Below, one piece after another: positions 30,003 to 39,840 of a stretch of DNA of 64,000 bases. The notes below the pieces were generated by a model. The model was not told where the DNA came from. It searched no databases and saw only the letters and a program-made list of their open reading frames with translations. Within the stretch, counting starts at the first letter, position 1. Every line of letters begins with the position of its first letter. Source of the DNA: Akkermansiaceae bacterium (GTDB taxonomy: Bacteria > Verrucomicrobiota > Verrucomicrobiia > Verrucomicrobiales > DEV007); the NCBI GenBank assembly GCA_024233005.1, contig JACKQE010000002.1, positions 124,001 to 188,000 on the forward strand, in the 5' to 3' direction. Both the position numbers and the translations under genes were made by a program.

Positions 30003-31543
30003 TTACTTGCCGCTGGTCATGGCGTTGGAAAGCTTTTCAAGCACCTGGTCGAGGCTGAAGCTGCCGACCTTTTGGCTCGGTGGGAATTCCTGGAAGGTGG
30101 CGAGGTGCTTCGAGACGTATTCCTGGGCCGGGACGAGCAGGAACGCGCGGTCGATGCGCCAGTGTCCATAGTCCATGGCGATGTGGTCGGCCTCCTCAAA
30201 CGGGTCGCTGCGCAGGTTGAAGATTTTGGGCAAGCGAAGCGGCACGAAGGGCTCCTGCCAAACGTCGAAGCCGTGGGCCGTTGCTCCCTGGAAAACGACC
30301 TTCCAGTTGTCGCCGTACCAGCCCGACCAGCGAGCCGTCGTCATTCCAGTAAAAGAACTCATGCCGGGGCGAGGCGCCCACCTTGCCGGTCCAGTAGGGC
30401 ACCATGTCGTAGCCGTCAAGGTGCACCTTGAAGGTCTTGTCGCCGACTTTCATACTTTCATGAGTTGCTCCTTCGTCAGGCACGCCCACGGCATCATCAG
30501 CGTTGGGGCATGTCCTCGTGGGAGTGGATATACGTTATTGATCGTGCCAGGCTTGATGATTTGCCGGGCAGCCTTGGATGGCGCAGGGCGCGCGGTAGCC
30601 GCCCTCCAGTTCTCGTTCGCCATCACCGCGGAACGGCGATGCTGCACCGCCATCGGGCCAGGAGAATTTCTCGCGCCGTTGTCAGTGGAATACATGATAA
30701 TGGTGTTCTCAACCGAGACCGAGCTCCTTAATTTTGTCGAGGATCTGGCCGACGTGGGCGTCATGCTCGAGCATCCCGTCGATGTGGAGTGAGACCGCTC
30801 TTGCCCTCCCGCTCTCCCTTTCAAATGGGTGAAGATACAGCGGGTGCGGAGTTCCTGCCAGAAGGGAAGAAGGGCTTTTCGGCCTTCGCCGCGCAGTCCG
30901 AGGTAGTCGAGGGCGCCGTTGGTGATCTCGTCGTCAATGGTCTTCATCCGCTCGATGTTGAGCGGACCGGTGCTTTCGATGCGCCCATCGGCGAAGGTGT
31001 GGATGACCCGCGGGTGCCATATTTCTTCTTGAGGGCGGGATCGCGGAAGTAGTCCGGATTCTCCGGCTCCTGCTCAGCGTTAAGGTGGTAGAGCAGGCCG
31101 AAAGACTCGTCGAGCCATGGGCCGTGGGCAAGGTGCTCGTCGCGGTCGCCGAGGTGGTTCTTGCCGAACTGACCGGTCATGTAGCCGCGGGCCTTGAGGA
31201 GAGTGGCAATCGTGGGGTCCTCTTTCTTCATGCCTTCCGGAGCTCCGGGCAGGCCGACTTTGGTGAGGCCGGTGCGCATCGGCGACTGGCCGGTGATGAA
31301 CGCGGCTCGACCTGCGGTGCAGCTTTGCTGGCCATACCAGTCGGTGAAGAGGGCGCCTTCCTTGGCGATGCTGTCAATGTTTGGCGTCTTGTAGCCCATC
31401 ATGCCCAGGTTGTAGGCACTGATATTGAACTGGCCAATGTCGTCGCCCCAGATGACAACAATGTTGGGCTTTTTGGCGGTCTGGCCCGAGGCGGTCGCCA
31501 CGAGGCATAGACATGCGAAGATGGATGAGATGACTGATTTCAT
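30003..31543 (-). pseudogene. Arylsulfatase, frameshifted in its middle
   Basis: The first 190 residues are intact: a signal peptide (MKSVISSIFACLCLVATASG), the metal-binding NIVVIWGDDIGQFNIS and the formylglycine site SCTAGRAAF with C75. The rest is readable across at least three frame changes (TIATLLKARGYMTGQFGKNHLGD, MYSTDNGARN, and an intact C-terminal 138-residue part from 30419). The enzyme would be exported and hydrolyse sulfate esters after conversion of C75 to formylglycine. It is the first gene of the minus-strand series and is divergent from an AraC-type regulator. Confidence 0.8.
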
Positions 31544-31623
31544 GACTTTTTAGATCGATTGACGTGCGAAAGGTGCAAGTGCCAATATTTCCATAATGAA
31601 CGCACCTGGCAGGATTGCGCTAT

Positions 31624-31640
31624 CCAATTTCCGAAATTGG
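31624..31640. promoter_or_regulatory. Palindrome between sulfatase and AraC genes
   Basis: CCAATTTC-C-GAAATTGG is a perfect 8-bp dyad with a 1-base spacer, 37 bases upstream of the AraC start and 81 bases upstream of the sulfatase start. A related half-site (CCAATTTC) recurs inside the AraC gene near 31695. It is a candidate operator. Confidence 0.45.
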
Positions 31641-31676
31641 GAAGCTGTGGTATGGTACAAAATTGATATACTTCCC

Positions 31677-32645
31677 ATGGAAGCGGCCCTCTCCCAATTT
31701 CGAGAATTCCAATTAGTTAATATTGATCCTGAGCAACTTCGGGATGTGATAGCCGGGGGAAATCTGGAGCAGACCATTCTTGACTCCGGGGCTTCCGGTT
31801 CGGTAGGACTGTCGCATTGGAGCACCGATGGAATTCAGATCAACCAAGGCAGGTATTCATTTCCGGTGGTAGCCCGGGGACAATTCCCCTTGGGTCAAAT
31901 CTGCCTCGGCATGGTGCGGAAAATGAGGATTCCCAACTGGATCAATGGATATGAAGTGACCCGGGATCACCTGCAGCTCTATGCCGAAGATGCGGAGATC
32001 CTTTACCGGGCAGGGCCCGAAGTCACCTGGTTCGCTGTTGTCTTGGACCGTCATTCCCTGCAAGCTGCGGCTCAATCCCTGCTCGGTCACTCTCTGAGAT
32101 TTCCTCATTCAGGAGTCGCGAACCTGGTTCCTGATCCCTATTTGCTCAGCTGTCTGGAACAAACCATCAAACGATCCATCCGGGAACTTGGAAACGATGT
32201 TGGAACTGCCAGCCGATGGCGCACGTCGGTCCTCTCCGCCTGCGTTGAAGCCATTGCCAGTGCCGATCCCCGTTTTTCATGGGAAATGAGCCAGCGGGCT
32301 CGTTACCGGGCGGAAGTGATTGCCCGGGCCGACCGGTTTATGCGCGCCAATCTAGGGGGCCGGTTCACCAGCGAACAGCTCTGCCGCTGGGTGGGCATGT
32401 CGGAGCGGAGCCTGCAGCTCCATTTCAAAGAGGCCTTGGGGATGAGTCCCAAGCAGTGGCTTCATCGCTTGGCTCTCAATCAGGCTCGGCGATTCTTGAC
32501 AAAACACGCACCGGAATCCGGCCTGGTGACCAGCGTCGCGCTGGATTGCGGATTTGAGCATTTCGGCAGATTTGCCAAATCTTACCGTGAGTTGTTTGGA
32601 GAGTCCCCTTCCCAAACCGTGGGAAGAAGGGTTGCACTGGGGTGA
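31677..32645 (+). CDS. AraC-family transcriptional regulator
   Basis: 322 residues from the ATG at 31677 (MEAALSQFREFQLV). The C-terminal 100 residues are the double helix-turn-helix of AraC regulators (FTSEQLCRWVGMSERSLQLHFKEALGMSPKQWLHRLALNQARRFL and VTSVALDCGFEHFGRFAKSYRELFGESPS). The N-terminal domain is a cupin-like sensor of unknown ligand. It is intact, unlike the sulfatase series it faces, and probably controls that series. Confidence 0.85.
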   Translation: MEAALSQFREFQLVNIDPEQLRDVIAGGNLEQTILDSGASGSVGLSHWSTDGIQINQGRYSFPVVARGQFPLGQICLGMVRKMRIPNWINGYEVTRDHLQLYAEDAEILYRAGPEVTWFAVVLDRHSLQAAAQSLLGHSLRFPHSGVANLVPDPYLLSCLEQTIKRSIRELGNDVGTASRWRTSVLSACVEAIASADPRFSWEMSQRARYRAEVIARADRFMRANLGGRFTSEQLCRWVGMSERSLQLHFKEALGMSPKQWLHRLALNQARRFLTKHAPESGLVTSVALDCGFEHFGRFAKSYRELFGESPSQTVGRRVALG

Positions 32646-32667
32646 GGGGGCCTTCGCCAGACTTCAA

Positions 32668-33912
32668 TCAGAAATCATAGCGGAATCCCACGTAAGGCCC
32701 CTTGGTGGCCATGTCGTAGACGAACCCTCCGGAGCGGTAGTCCATGCTGAAGTAACGGTATCCCAATTCCAAGGCGGAGTGCTGGGTAAGGTCGACCCCC
32801 AGCGCGCCGAAAAGATTCAAGGTGAGGTCGGAACTCACTCCAAACCCGCCCACGTCGCCTCGGGCAAGGAGGTAGCCGTGTTCCCACAATTGGCAGCGGC
32901 CGCGGAAGCCAACGAAGGGATCCACCCACGATTTGGAAGCGGACACCGGATCACTGGGAATCCGGTCTTTGATCTGCTTTTCAATGGCCTTGGCCAATTT
33001 CGCCTCGACCTTGGCAAGCTTGCGCTCCAGTTCCCGCCGGATGCGGGCCCGTGCCTCTGCCACGGCCTCCGACGCCTTGGCACGGGCAGCTTCCAGTTCG
33101 GCATCGACCTTGGCGTCGACATAATCACGCAGGAGGTCCCGAATCGCCCCGCCCCCTGCAATGCCCGTTCCATAGCCAGGATCGACGGCGCCCACACCCT
33201 GGTCAATCAGGTCGCGGATGCGATCGCGGACGTCATCGACACGCTCGGAGACCCGGCCTTTCAGGTCATCGACGGCTTTGGCCTTGAGGTCAGCGGCCTT
33301 GTCGGTAAGGCGGTCCACCAGAGCCGGGAGCCTCCGGGCCACTTCATCACGAGCTGCTGCGGTGGCCCGGTCCACGATGCGGGCGCTGAGGTTTTCGCTC
33401 ACGGTTCTCGCTCCGGCGGGATCGACTGTCAAAGACAGCTCGGAATTCAGGTAGATCATGCGGGCTCCGGCGATGAACTCGATCCAAGCGCGGTCATTTT
33501 CAAAAAACCGGTAGGTAAGGGTGCCTTCGGCAAGAACCTGTTCGAGACTGACCGAGACATTCGAGAGGAGCGGTCCCGGAGGGGTGCCTCCGACGGAAGC
33601 CTTTAAATACAAACCATCGATGATGAAGCCCAGTTTGCCCTTGCGGGCTTCGATCGTGCCCGCGCCGATCATGTCCAGATTTTCGAGCACGTCACGGAAA
33701 CTGGCCGAGACATTGGATTCCAGTCCTTTGACACCAACCGTTCCGGCAGTGCCGGCGAGCCAGCCCGGCATGATGAAAGAGACCTCGAAATCGGACGGCG
33801 GGGACGCGAGGACCGTCTCGTCTTTCATGGGTTCGGTTGCCAATTCACCGGCCTTGGAAAGGGGGCCGATGGCCAAAAGCGCAATCAAGAGGATTGGAAA
33901 GAATGAACGCAT
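32668..33912 (-). CDS. Outer-membrane beta-barrel protein with coiled-coil insert
   Basis: 414 residues. A signal peptide (MRSFFPILLIALLAIGPLSKA) is followed by barrel-like strands (FEVSFIMPGWLAG, GKLGFIIDGLYLKASV, GTLTYRFFENDRAWIEFIAGARMIYL). A highly charged helical segment of about 160 residues follows, rich in Ala, Asp, Arg and Glu (VDRLTDKAADLKAKAVDDLKG, RARIRRELERKLAKVEAKLAK). The barrel then resumes (WVDPFVGFRGRCQLW, LELGYRYFSMDYR) and ends in YVGFRYDF, the aromatic C-terminus of outer-membrane proteins. The insert sits where an extracellular or periplasmic loop would be. Function unknown. Confidence 0.75.
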   Translation of the reverse strand: MRSFFPILLIALLAIGPLSKAGELATEPMKDETVLASPPSDFEVSFIMPGWLAGTAGTVGVKGLESNVSASFRDVLENLDMIGAGTIEARKGKLGFIIDGLYLKASVGGTPPGPLLSNVSVSLEQVLAEGTLTYRFFENDRAWIEFIAGARMIYLNSELSLTVDPAGARTVSENLSARIVDRATAAARDEVARRLPALVDRLTDKAADLKAKAVDDLKGRVSERVDDVRDRIRDLIDQGVGAVDPGYGTGIAGGGAIRDLLRDYVDAKVDAELEAARAKASEAVAEARARIRRELERKLAKVEAKLAKAIEKQIKDRIPSDPVSASKSWVDPFVGFRGRCQLWEHGYLLARGDVGGFGVSSDLTLNLFGALGVDLTQHSALELGYRYFSMDYRSGGFVYDMATKGPYVGFRYDF

Positions 33913-34141
33913 GGATTTCAGTGGATAAGTGAGTTCTGGAACGAAAGCGCAAACCGGGCGGATGATAGGTCGGTACTTTGGTCTTTGTCAATTTCCTTCG
34001 ACGGGAGTCCTTCTTCCGATTGGGATCCGGCGAGTCATGGCGGTGGTCCGACCATGCTCAAAAGCTGTTGCCAACGGTCGGGCTTCGCGACTATCCATGA
34101 GGAAGGCCCTGGATCCCAGGGCAGTTCTGATGCTGTTATTT

Positions 34142-35164
34142 ATGGATCCGTTCCTTAATCCAAGAATCCCGCGAAGGAACGGTGGTGTGGGGCCTATCCA
34201 GACCACCCGGGCGTTGGGTTTGGTTGCACTGCTGCTCTTGACAGGTTGTGGCGAGGAAATGGAGCGTCTTCGTTCCGAGAATGCCGCTCTCCAGTCGCGC
34301 GTGGAGGAATTGGAAATCCAGAATCGCGAGGCGGAGGATCTCGTCCAGGTCTCCCAGGACAACACGGGGGAACTGCAGCGGATCATCGATCTCGGCCAGA
34401 TCGCTGCGGAAGAAACGCGGGGCCAAGTGAACCGGATGGAACGCGAAGTCGCCGCCCTGAAGCAGGAGCGGGACCAGATTATGGATGAGTATGCCCGGCT
34501 CGAGGAAGCGATCTCGCCGCAAGTGGTGCTGATCGAGTTGCTCCGGAGACATTTCCGCAAGACGATGGTGGGGTCCGAGCTGGGAGATCTGACCCTGCGG
34601 GACGGCACCATGCTGCAGGGGGCGGTCATTGCCGAGATCCAGGACGATGAGAAAATCAGATTGCGGCACGGTTCCGGGGTGGGTGTTTACGAGATCGCGG
34701 ATCTCCCTGAAGCGGCCCGTCGGACCCTGCTGCATGGCCCTGATGTCGCTCAGATCAAAGTTGATCCGAAGGCGCTTCTGGCAGGCCAGCCTTTGACCAC
34801 TCCGGGGATGGATGAAACGGCGTTGCAGGCGAGGGCGCAGGCCCTTGCAGAGCAGCGGGCTGCGGCATTGGAAGCCAGGAAGCAGGCTGAGTTGGAAAAG
34901 TTGCGCCAGCAGACCGAGGCGAAAATCAAGGATCTGCAAAAGCAGAAAGAAACTGCAAAACTTTCCTTGCGGGCCGTGGACCGTGCCCGGTCGAGCCAGT
35001 CATCTGTATTTGCCCGGCAGGGAAAGATCAGGACTTCTCCGGTCGACCGGGCCAAAGCGATGGAGAAATTCGACAAACAGCGCAATCAGATCGAAGCTTC
35101 CCTTCTCCTCTATGAATCCCAGATCAAGGATCTGCAGGCGACCCTGGCTGGCCTTCCTCCCTGA
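34142..35164 (+). CDS. Coiled-coil lipoprotein
   Basis: 340 residues from the ATG at 34142, chosen because it places a lipobox (ALLLLTGC) after a short basic N-terminus; earlier starts give an implausible leader. The mature protein has a long coiled coil (EEMERLRSENAALQSRVEEL onward), a small beta-rich segment (GDLTLRDGTMLQGAVIAEI, then IRLRHGSGVGVYEIADLP) and a second coiled coil rich in Gln and Lys. It is likely anchored in the envelope. It precedes nadE by 26 bp, so may share its transcript. Confidence 0.7.
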   Translation: MDPFLNPRIPRRNGGVGPIQTTRALGLVALLLLTGCGEEMERLRSENAALQSRVEELEIQNREAEDLVQVSQDNTGELQRIIDLGQIAAEETRGQVNRMEREVAALKQERDQIMDEYARLEEAISPQVVLIELLRRHFRKTMVGSELGDLTLRDGTMLQGAVIAEIQDDEKIRLRHGSGVGVYEIADLPEAARRTLLHGPDVAQIKVDPKALLAGQPLTTPGMDETALQARAQALAEQRAAALEARKQAELEKLRQQTEAKIKDLQKQKETAKLSLRAVDRARSSQSSVFARQGKIRTSPVDRAKAMEKFDKQRNQIEASLLLYESQIKDLQATLAGLPP

Positions 35165-35190
35165 TCGTTGCCTCTTCCCGCTCCTGTTGT

Positions 35191-37164
35191 ATGAAAAACA
35201 TTGTTCTCGCCGCCTGTGCGCTGAATCAAACTCCGCTCGCTTGGCGTCACAATCTAGGCAATGTCCGCGCCGCGCTGCAGGAAGCCCGTGAGGCGGGGGC
35301 CGTTCTGGTCTGTCTCCCGGAGCTGTGCCTGACCGGCTATGGCTGCGAGGATGCCTTTCTTTCTCCCAACACCCATGACCGGGCCTGGCAAAGCCTGCGG
35401 GAGGCGCTCCCGGAGACCCGTGGAATGGTGGCTTCTTTCGGATTGCCGGTATTCCACCACAACACGGTGTTCGATGCGGCCGCACTGGCCGTGGACGGCC
35501 GCCTCGTGGCCCTCGTCTGCAAACGGCACCTCGCCGGTGACGGTCTACATTACGAGCCCCGCTGGTTCAAGCCGTGGCCAGTCGGGGTGCGGGACACTTT
35601 TGCCGCGCCGGACAATGGTGAGGAAATCCCGATCGGAGACCTGATTGTCGAAGTTGGTGGCGTCCGGGTGGGTTTCGAGATCTGCGAGGACGCCTGGGTG
35701 GCGCGGCGTCCCGGGGCGGAACTGTCGGCGCAGGCCGTGGATGTCATTCTCAATCCCAGCGCGAGTCATTTTGCCTTCGACAAACGGGAGATTCGGCGCC
35801 GTTTCGTGCTCGAAGGCTCCCGGGCCTTCGGCGTGGCTTATGTTTACTCCAATTTGCTGGGAAACGAGGCCGGTCGGGCGATTTACGATGGCCAGACCAT
35901 GATCGCCGCAGGAGGCACCATGATGGGGGAGGGGCCGCGTTTTTCCTTCCGGGAGCATGTCGTCACCACCGCGCAGGTCGATCTTTCGCTGACCCGATTG
36001 GCCCAATCGAAGACGACGAGCCACCGCATCCACCTGCCGGGGCGCGATCATCCGTTGCTGGTCCGGACCACCTTCGACTGGCCGGAAGTGGGACCCTGCA
36101 AGCACCAGGATTTGGTCACGGAAGCTTGGGAAACTTCGTTCACGTTGAAGGAGGAGGAATTCACCCGGGCCGAGGCGCTGGCCTTGCACGACTACCTGCG
36201 CAAAAGTCGTGCCCATGGGTTTTCGCTCTCCCTCAGTGGCGGAGCAGACTCGGCCGCAGTCGCCTGTCTGGTGCACTTCATGGTCCGGCAGTCTTTGGAA
36301 CAATTGGGCGAAGAAATGTTCCGGGCGCGGTTTCCCTTCCTGAAACCCGGTGGCTCCACCCCGCAGGGACTGACCCGGCAGTTGCTCCTCACCGCTTACC
36401 AAGCGACCGGCAATAGTGGAGCCGTGACCCGGGAGGCCGCGGCAACGGTGGCCCGTGCCGTGGGATCCCATCATCTGGAACTGGACGTGTCCGGTCTGCA
36501 CGAAGGCTATGTCGCCATGGTTAGTGGGGCTCTTGGTCGCACCCTGACGTGGGAGCAGGACGATGTGGCCCTGCAGAACATTCAAGCGAGGGTGCGATCA
36601 CCCGGTATCTGGATGCTGACGAATGTGACCAACACCCTGCTCCTGTCAACGAGCAACCGCAGCGAAGCGGCCGTGGGCTACGCCACCATGGATGGCGACA
36701 CTTCCGGATCCTTGGCCCCCATCGCGGGGATCGACAAAGCCTGGTTGAGGAACTGGCTGCAATGGGTCGAGACCGACGGTCCGGACGGACAGTGTTTGCC
36801 GGCTTTGCGGGCGGTGAATGTGCAGCAACCCACCGCCGAATTGCGGCCGGCGGCGGCGACCCAGACGGATGAGGAAGACCTCATGCCCTACCCGTTGCTG
36901 GATGCCATTGAGCGGGCCGCCATTCGTGACAAGCAGGGGCCGGCGGCGGTTCTGAGCCGGATGCGGGTGGTCTTTCCCCAGTATCCAATCGAACAATTGA
37001 CCGGTTGGGTGAAACGCTTTTTCCGGCTCTGGTCCCGCAACCAATGGAAGCGGGAACGGTATGCCCCGAGTTTCCATCTCGACGACGAAAACCTCGATCC
37101 GAAAACATGGTGCCGCTGGCCCATTCTGAGCGGAGGCTTCGAGGAAGAACTGGCCGGATTGTGA
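35191..37164 (+). CDS. nadE: Glutamine-dependent NAD+ synthetase
   Basis: 657 residues, the length of the two-domain form. The N-terminal nitrilase-type glutaminase has the triad E44 (LPELCLTG), K111 (CKRHL) and C165 (FEICEDAW). The C-terminal synthetase has the PP-loop SLSGGADSAAVACLVHF and TSNRSEAAVGYATMDGDTSG. It converts deamido-NAD to NAD with ATP, using ammonia from glutamine. It is followed after 43 bp by the nucleoside phosphorylase gene. Confidence 0.95.
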   Translation: MKNIVLAACALNQTPLAWRHNLGNVRAALQEAREAGAVLVCLPELCLTGYGCEDAFLSPNTHDRAWQSLREALPETRGMVASFGLPVFHHNTVFDAAALAVDGRLVALVCKRHLAGDGLHYEPRWFKPWPVGVRDTFAAPDNGEEIPIGDLIVEVGGVRVGFEICEDAWVARRPGAELSAQAVDVILNPSASHFAFDKREIRRRFVLEGSRAFGVAYVYSNLLGNEAGRAIYDGQTMIAAGGTMMGEGPRFSFREHVVTTAQVDLSLTRLAQSKTTSHRIHLPGRDHPLLVRTTFDWPEVGPCKHQDLVTEAWETSFTLKEEEFTRAEALALHDYLRKSRAHGFSLSLSGGADSAAVACLVHFMVRQSLEQLGEEMFRARFPFLKPGGSTPQGLTRQLLLTAYQATGNSGAVTREAAATVARAVGSHHLELDVSGLHEGYVAMVSGALGRTLTWEQDDVALQNIQARVRSPGIWMLTNVTNTLLLSTSNRSEAAVGYATMDGDTSGSLAPIAGIDKAWLRNWLQWVETDGPDGQCLPALRAVNVQQPTAELRPAAATQTDEEDLMPYPLLDAIERAAIRDKQGPAAVLSRMRVVFPQYPIEQLTGWVKRFFRLWSRNQWKRERYAPSFHLDDENLDPKTWCRWPILSGGFEEELAGL

Positions 37165-37207
37165 TCGTCGCAGCTTCGGAGGCTGCCAACATTGGACCCG
37201 CTTGGTG

Positions 37208-38539
37208 ATGCTGACCCAGGAAATTCTCAGAAAAAAACGGGATCGCGAGACCCTGGCCGGAGATGAGATCGAGGCCCTGGTGGAGGGGATCGCGGCCGGG
37301 TCGGTGAGTGAGGGCCAGATTGCCGCATTCACCATGGCGGTCTGTCTCAATGGCCTGTCCCGTGAGGAGACAGTGTCCCTGACTCTGGCGATGCGGAATT
37401 CCGGCGAGGTCTTGAACTGGGTGGGGCTGGGTTTGGACGGTCCGGTGCTGGACAAACACTCCACGGGAGGAGTCGGCGACGTGGTCTCACTCATTCTCGG
37501 GCCCCTGGTCGCGGCCTGCGGCGGCTATGTTCCCATGATCTCCGGGCGGGGGCTGGGGCATACCGGGGGCACATTGGACAAACTGGAATCCATCCCGGGA
37601 TACACCGTGCGGCCGGATCCGGAAACGTTCCGCCGAACCGTGCGCAAAGCCGGGGTGGCGATCATTGGTCAGACCGACCGACTCGCCCCCGCTGACGCGC
37701 GCATCTATGCCGTGCGCGATGTCACCGCAACCGTGGAGTCGATCGCCCTGCTGACCTCGTCAATCCTCTCGAAGAAACTCGCGGCCGGCCTGGAAGGGCT
37801 CGTCATGGATGTCAAGACGGGCAATGGGGCTTTCCTGGTGGATCCGGTGGAATCTATCAAGCTGGCCCGATCTCTGGTGGAGGTTGCCGAAGGGGCGGGT
37901 CTGCCCACGGTGGCCTGCCTCACCGACATGAGCCAATGCCTCGCCTGGAGTGCCGGCAATGCCGTCGAAGTCCGGGAAGCAATCGCCTGTTTGAGGAATG
38001 AACCCTGCAGTCCGCGATTGAGGCAGCTGACTCTGACCTTGACCGCCGAGTTGCTCGCCCTTTCCGGATTGGCGCCCACGGTGGAAAAGGGCCTGGAAAA
38101 AGCCTGCTCTGCTTTGGAATCGGGTTTCGCGGCGGAGCGCTTTGCCCGCATGGTTTCTCACCTGGGCGGTCCGGCGGACCTGATCGACCACCCGGCAAGG
38201 CATCTGCCGACGGCTGCGTTGGTCCGCCCGGTGCTTGCCGCCGCCAGTGGCTGGGTCCGGAGCATCGACACCCGGGGATTGGGTTGGGCCGTGGTGGAAT
38301 TGGGCGGGGGGCGTCACCGTCCTACGGACCCTGTGGATTCGGCCGTGGGATTGACCGGAGTCACAGAACTTGGGAGGGAAGTCTCCGTTGGAGATCCGCT
38401 CGTCCTGCTGCATGCGCGGGACGAGGAGAGTTGGGAAGCTGCCGCCCGGAGGATTCGGGCAGCCTACGAGGTGGGCGAAGGGAAGCCGGAGATTCCGCCT
38501 CTGGTCTCGGGAAAAATCGTGGGACCTGCCCTCCCATGA
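37208..38539 (+). CDS. deoA: Thymidine/pyrimidine-nucleoside phosphorylase
   Basis: 443 residues from the ATG at 37208. Family motifs: LDKHSTGGVGDVVSLIL, MISGRGLGHTGGTLDKLESIPG and MDVKTGNGAF. It cleaves pyrimidine nucleosides with phosphate to give base and (deoxy)ribose-1-phosphate, the substrate of the next enzyme. Its stop codon overlaps the deoB start in an ATGA, so translation is coupled. Whether it prefers thymidine only or all pyrimidine nucleosides cannot be told from the sequence. Confidence 0.92.
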   Translation: MLTQEILRKKRDRETLAGDEIEALVEGIAAGSVSEGQIAAFTMAVCLNGLSREETVSLTLAMRNSGEVLNWVGLGLDGPVLDKHSTGGVGDVVSLILGPLVAACGGYVPMISGRGLGHTGGTLDKLESIPGYTVRPDPETFRRTVRKAGVAIIGQTDRLAPADARIYAVRDVTATVESIALLTSSILSKKLAAGLEGLVMDVKTGNGAFLVDPVESIKLARSLVEVAEGAGLPTVACLTDMSQCLAWSAGNAVEVREAIACLRNEPCSPRLRQLTLTLTAELLALSGLAPTVEKGLEKACSALESGFAAERFARMVSHLGGPADLIDHPARHLPTAALVRPVLAAASGWVRSIDTRGLGWAVVELGGGRHRPTDPVDSAVGLTGVTELGREVSVGDPLVLLHARDEESWEAAARRIRAAYEVGEGKPEIPPLVSGKIVGPALP

Positions 38540-39771
38540 AACCGGTTGGCCGGGCCTTGCTGATCGTGATGGACTCCGTCGGCATAGGAGGGGCGCCCGA
38601 CGCTTCCCGGTTTGGTCCGCCCGGGAGGAGTGATGAGGGATCGGACACTCTGGGGCACATTGCGTCTGTCAGAGCGCGCTCCCCGTCGGGACCCTTGCGG
38701 TTGCCTGAGTTGATGTCCCTCGGTCTTGGTCACGCCGCCGCAGGAGCCACCGGACGGTGGCCGGAAGGGCTGGCCCCACCCGCGGATATCGCAGGAAGCC
38801 ACGGGTGGGCTCGGGAAATCAGTCATGGGAAAGACACCCCCAGTGGGCATTGGGAAATCGCGGGAGTGCCGGTGCTTTGGGAATGGAGTTATTTTCCCGA
38901 CATCCCCCAATGTTTCCCGGCTCCCTTGCTGGAAGCCATCGCCGAAGAGTCCGGAGTGGTTGGTTCATTGGGGAATGTCCACGCTTCCGGGACGGACATC
39001 CTGACCCGCCTCGGGGAGGAACATGTCCGGACGGGCCAGCCCATTTATTACACTTCTGCCGACAGTGTGTTTCAAATCGCCTGTCACGAGCAGGCCTTCG
39101 GGCTGGACCGGCTTCTCTCTCTCTGCAAGACGGTGCGCCGCATTCTCGATCGGGGACCATGGCGGATTGGCAGGGTGATCGCCCGTCCTTTTGTTGGCAG
39201 CTCGGCTCATGATTTCCAGCGTACAGTCAACCGTCATGACTTCAGCGTGCCGCCGCCGGATTCCACGATCCTGGACCAGTGCAAGGCTGCCGGGTATCCT
39301 GTGATCGGATTGGGCAAAATCGGCGATATTTTCGCCCACCGCGGGCTGACTGAGGAGATCCGCGCCTCGGGGCATCCCGCCCTGTGGCAGGCCACGCTCG
39401 ACGCGCTGGATCGATTGGGCGGAGGTCCGGGACTGGTGGTGGTCAACTTTGTTGATTTCGACATGCTCTACGGTCATCGGCGGGACGTCCCGGGGTATGC
39501 GGCGGCGTTGGAGTCGTTTGATGCGGCTTTGCCGACCCTCTGGGAGCGCCTGACTCCACGTGATTTGGTGATCATCACCGCAGATCATGGCAATGATCCG
39601 ACATGGCCGGGAACGGATCATACCCGGGAGCAAGTTCCCGTGCTGGTCAAAGGGGGGGGATTGGCCCCGGGCACTTGTCTGGGTGGGCGGCCAACGTTTG
39701 CGGACATCGGGGCGACTCTGGCGCGGCATTTCGGGCTGGAGCCCACCGTGGCGGGTCAACCACTCTGGTGA
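38536..39771 (+). CDS. deoB: Phosphopentomutase
   Basis: 411 residues from the ATG of the ATGA overlap. Motifs: ALLIVMDSVGIGGAPDA (metal-binding Asp and phosphorylated-site region), SHGKDTPSGHWEIAGVPV (Thr nucleophile), IGLGKIGDIFAHRG, NFVDFDMLYGHRRDV and ITADHGNDPTWPGTDHTRE. It interconverts (deoxy)ribose-1- and 5-phosphate, completing nucleoside salvage with the upstream phosphorylase. Confidence 0.95.
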   Translation: MKPVGRALLIVMDSVGIGGAPDASRFGPPGRSDEGSDTLGHIASVRARSPSGPLRLPELMSLGLGHAAAGATGRWPEGLAPPADIAGSHGWAREISHGKDTPSGHWEIAGVPVLWEWSYFPDIPQCFPAPLLEAIAEESGVVGSLGNVHASGTDILTRLGEEHVRTGQPIYYTSADSVFQIACHEQAFGLDRLLSLCKTVRRILDRGPWRIGRVIARPFVGSSAHDFQRTVNRHDFSVPPPDSTILDQCKAAGYPVIGLGKIGDIFAHRGLTEEIRASGHPALWQATLDALDRLGGGPGLVVVNFVDFDMLYGHRRDVPGYAAALESFDAALPTLWERLTPRDLVIITADHGNDPTWPGTDHTREQVPVLVKGGGLAPGTCLGGRPTFADIGATLARHFGLEPTVAGQPLW

Positions 39772-39840
39772 GATCCGGCTCACACTCTTGGAGTGGACTC
39801 CGGTCGCGTCCTTCCCGCCGGGCCCGCCTGCATCGAGGTC

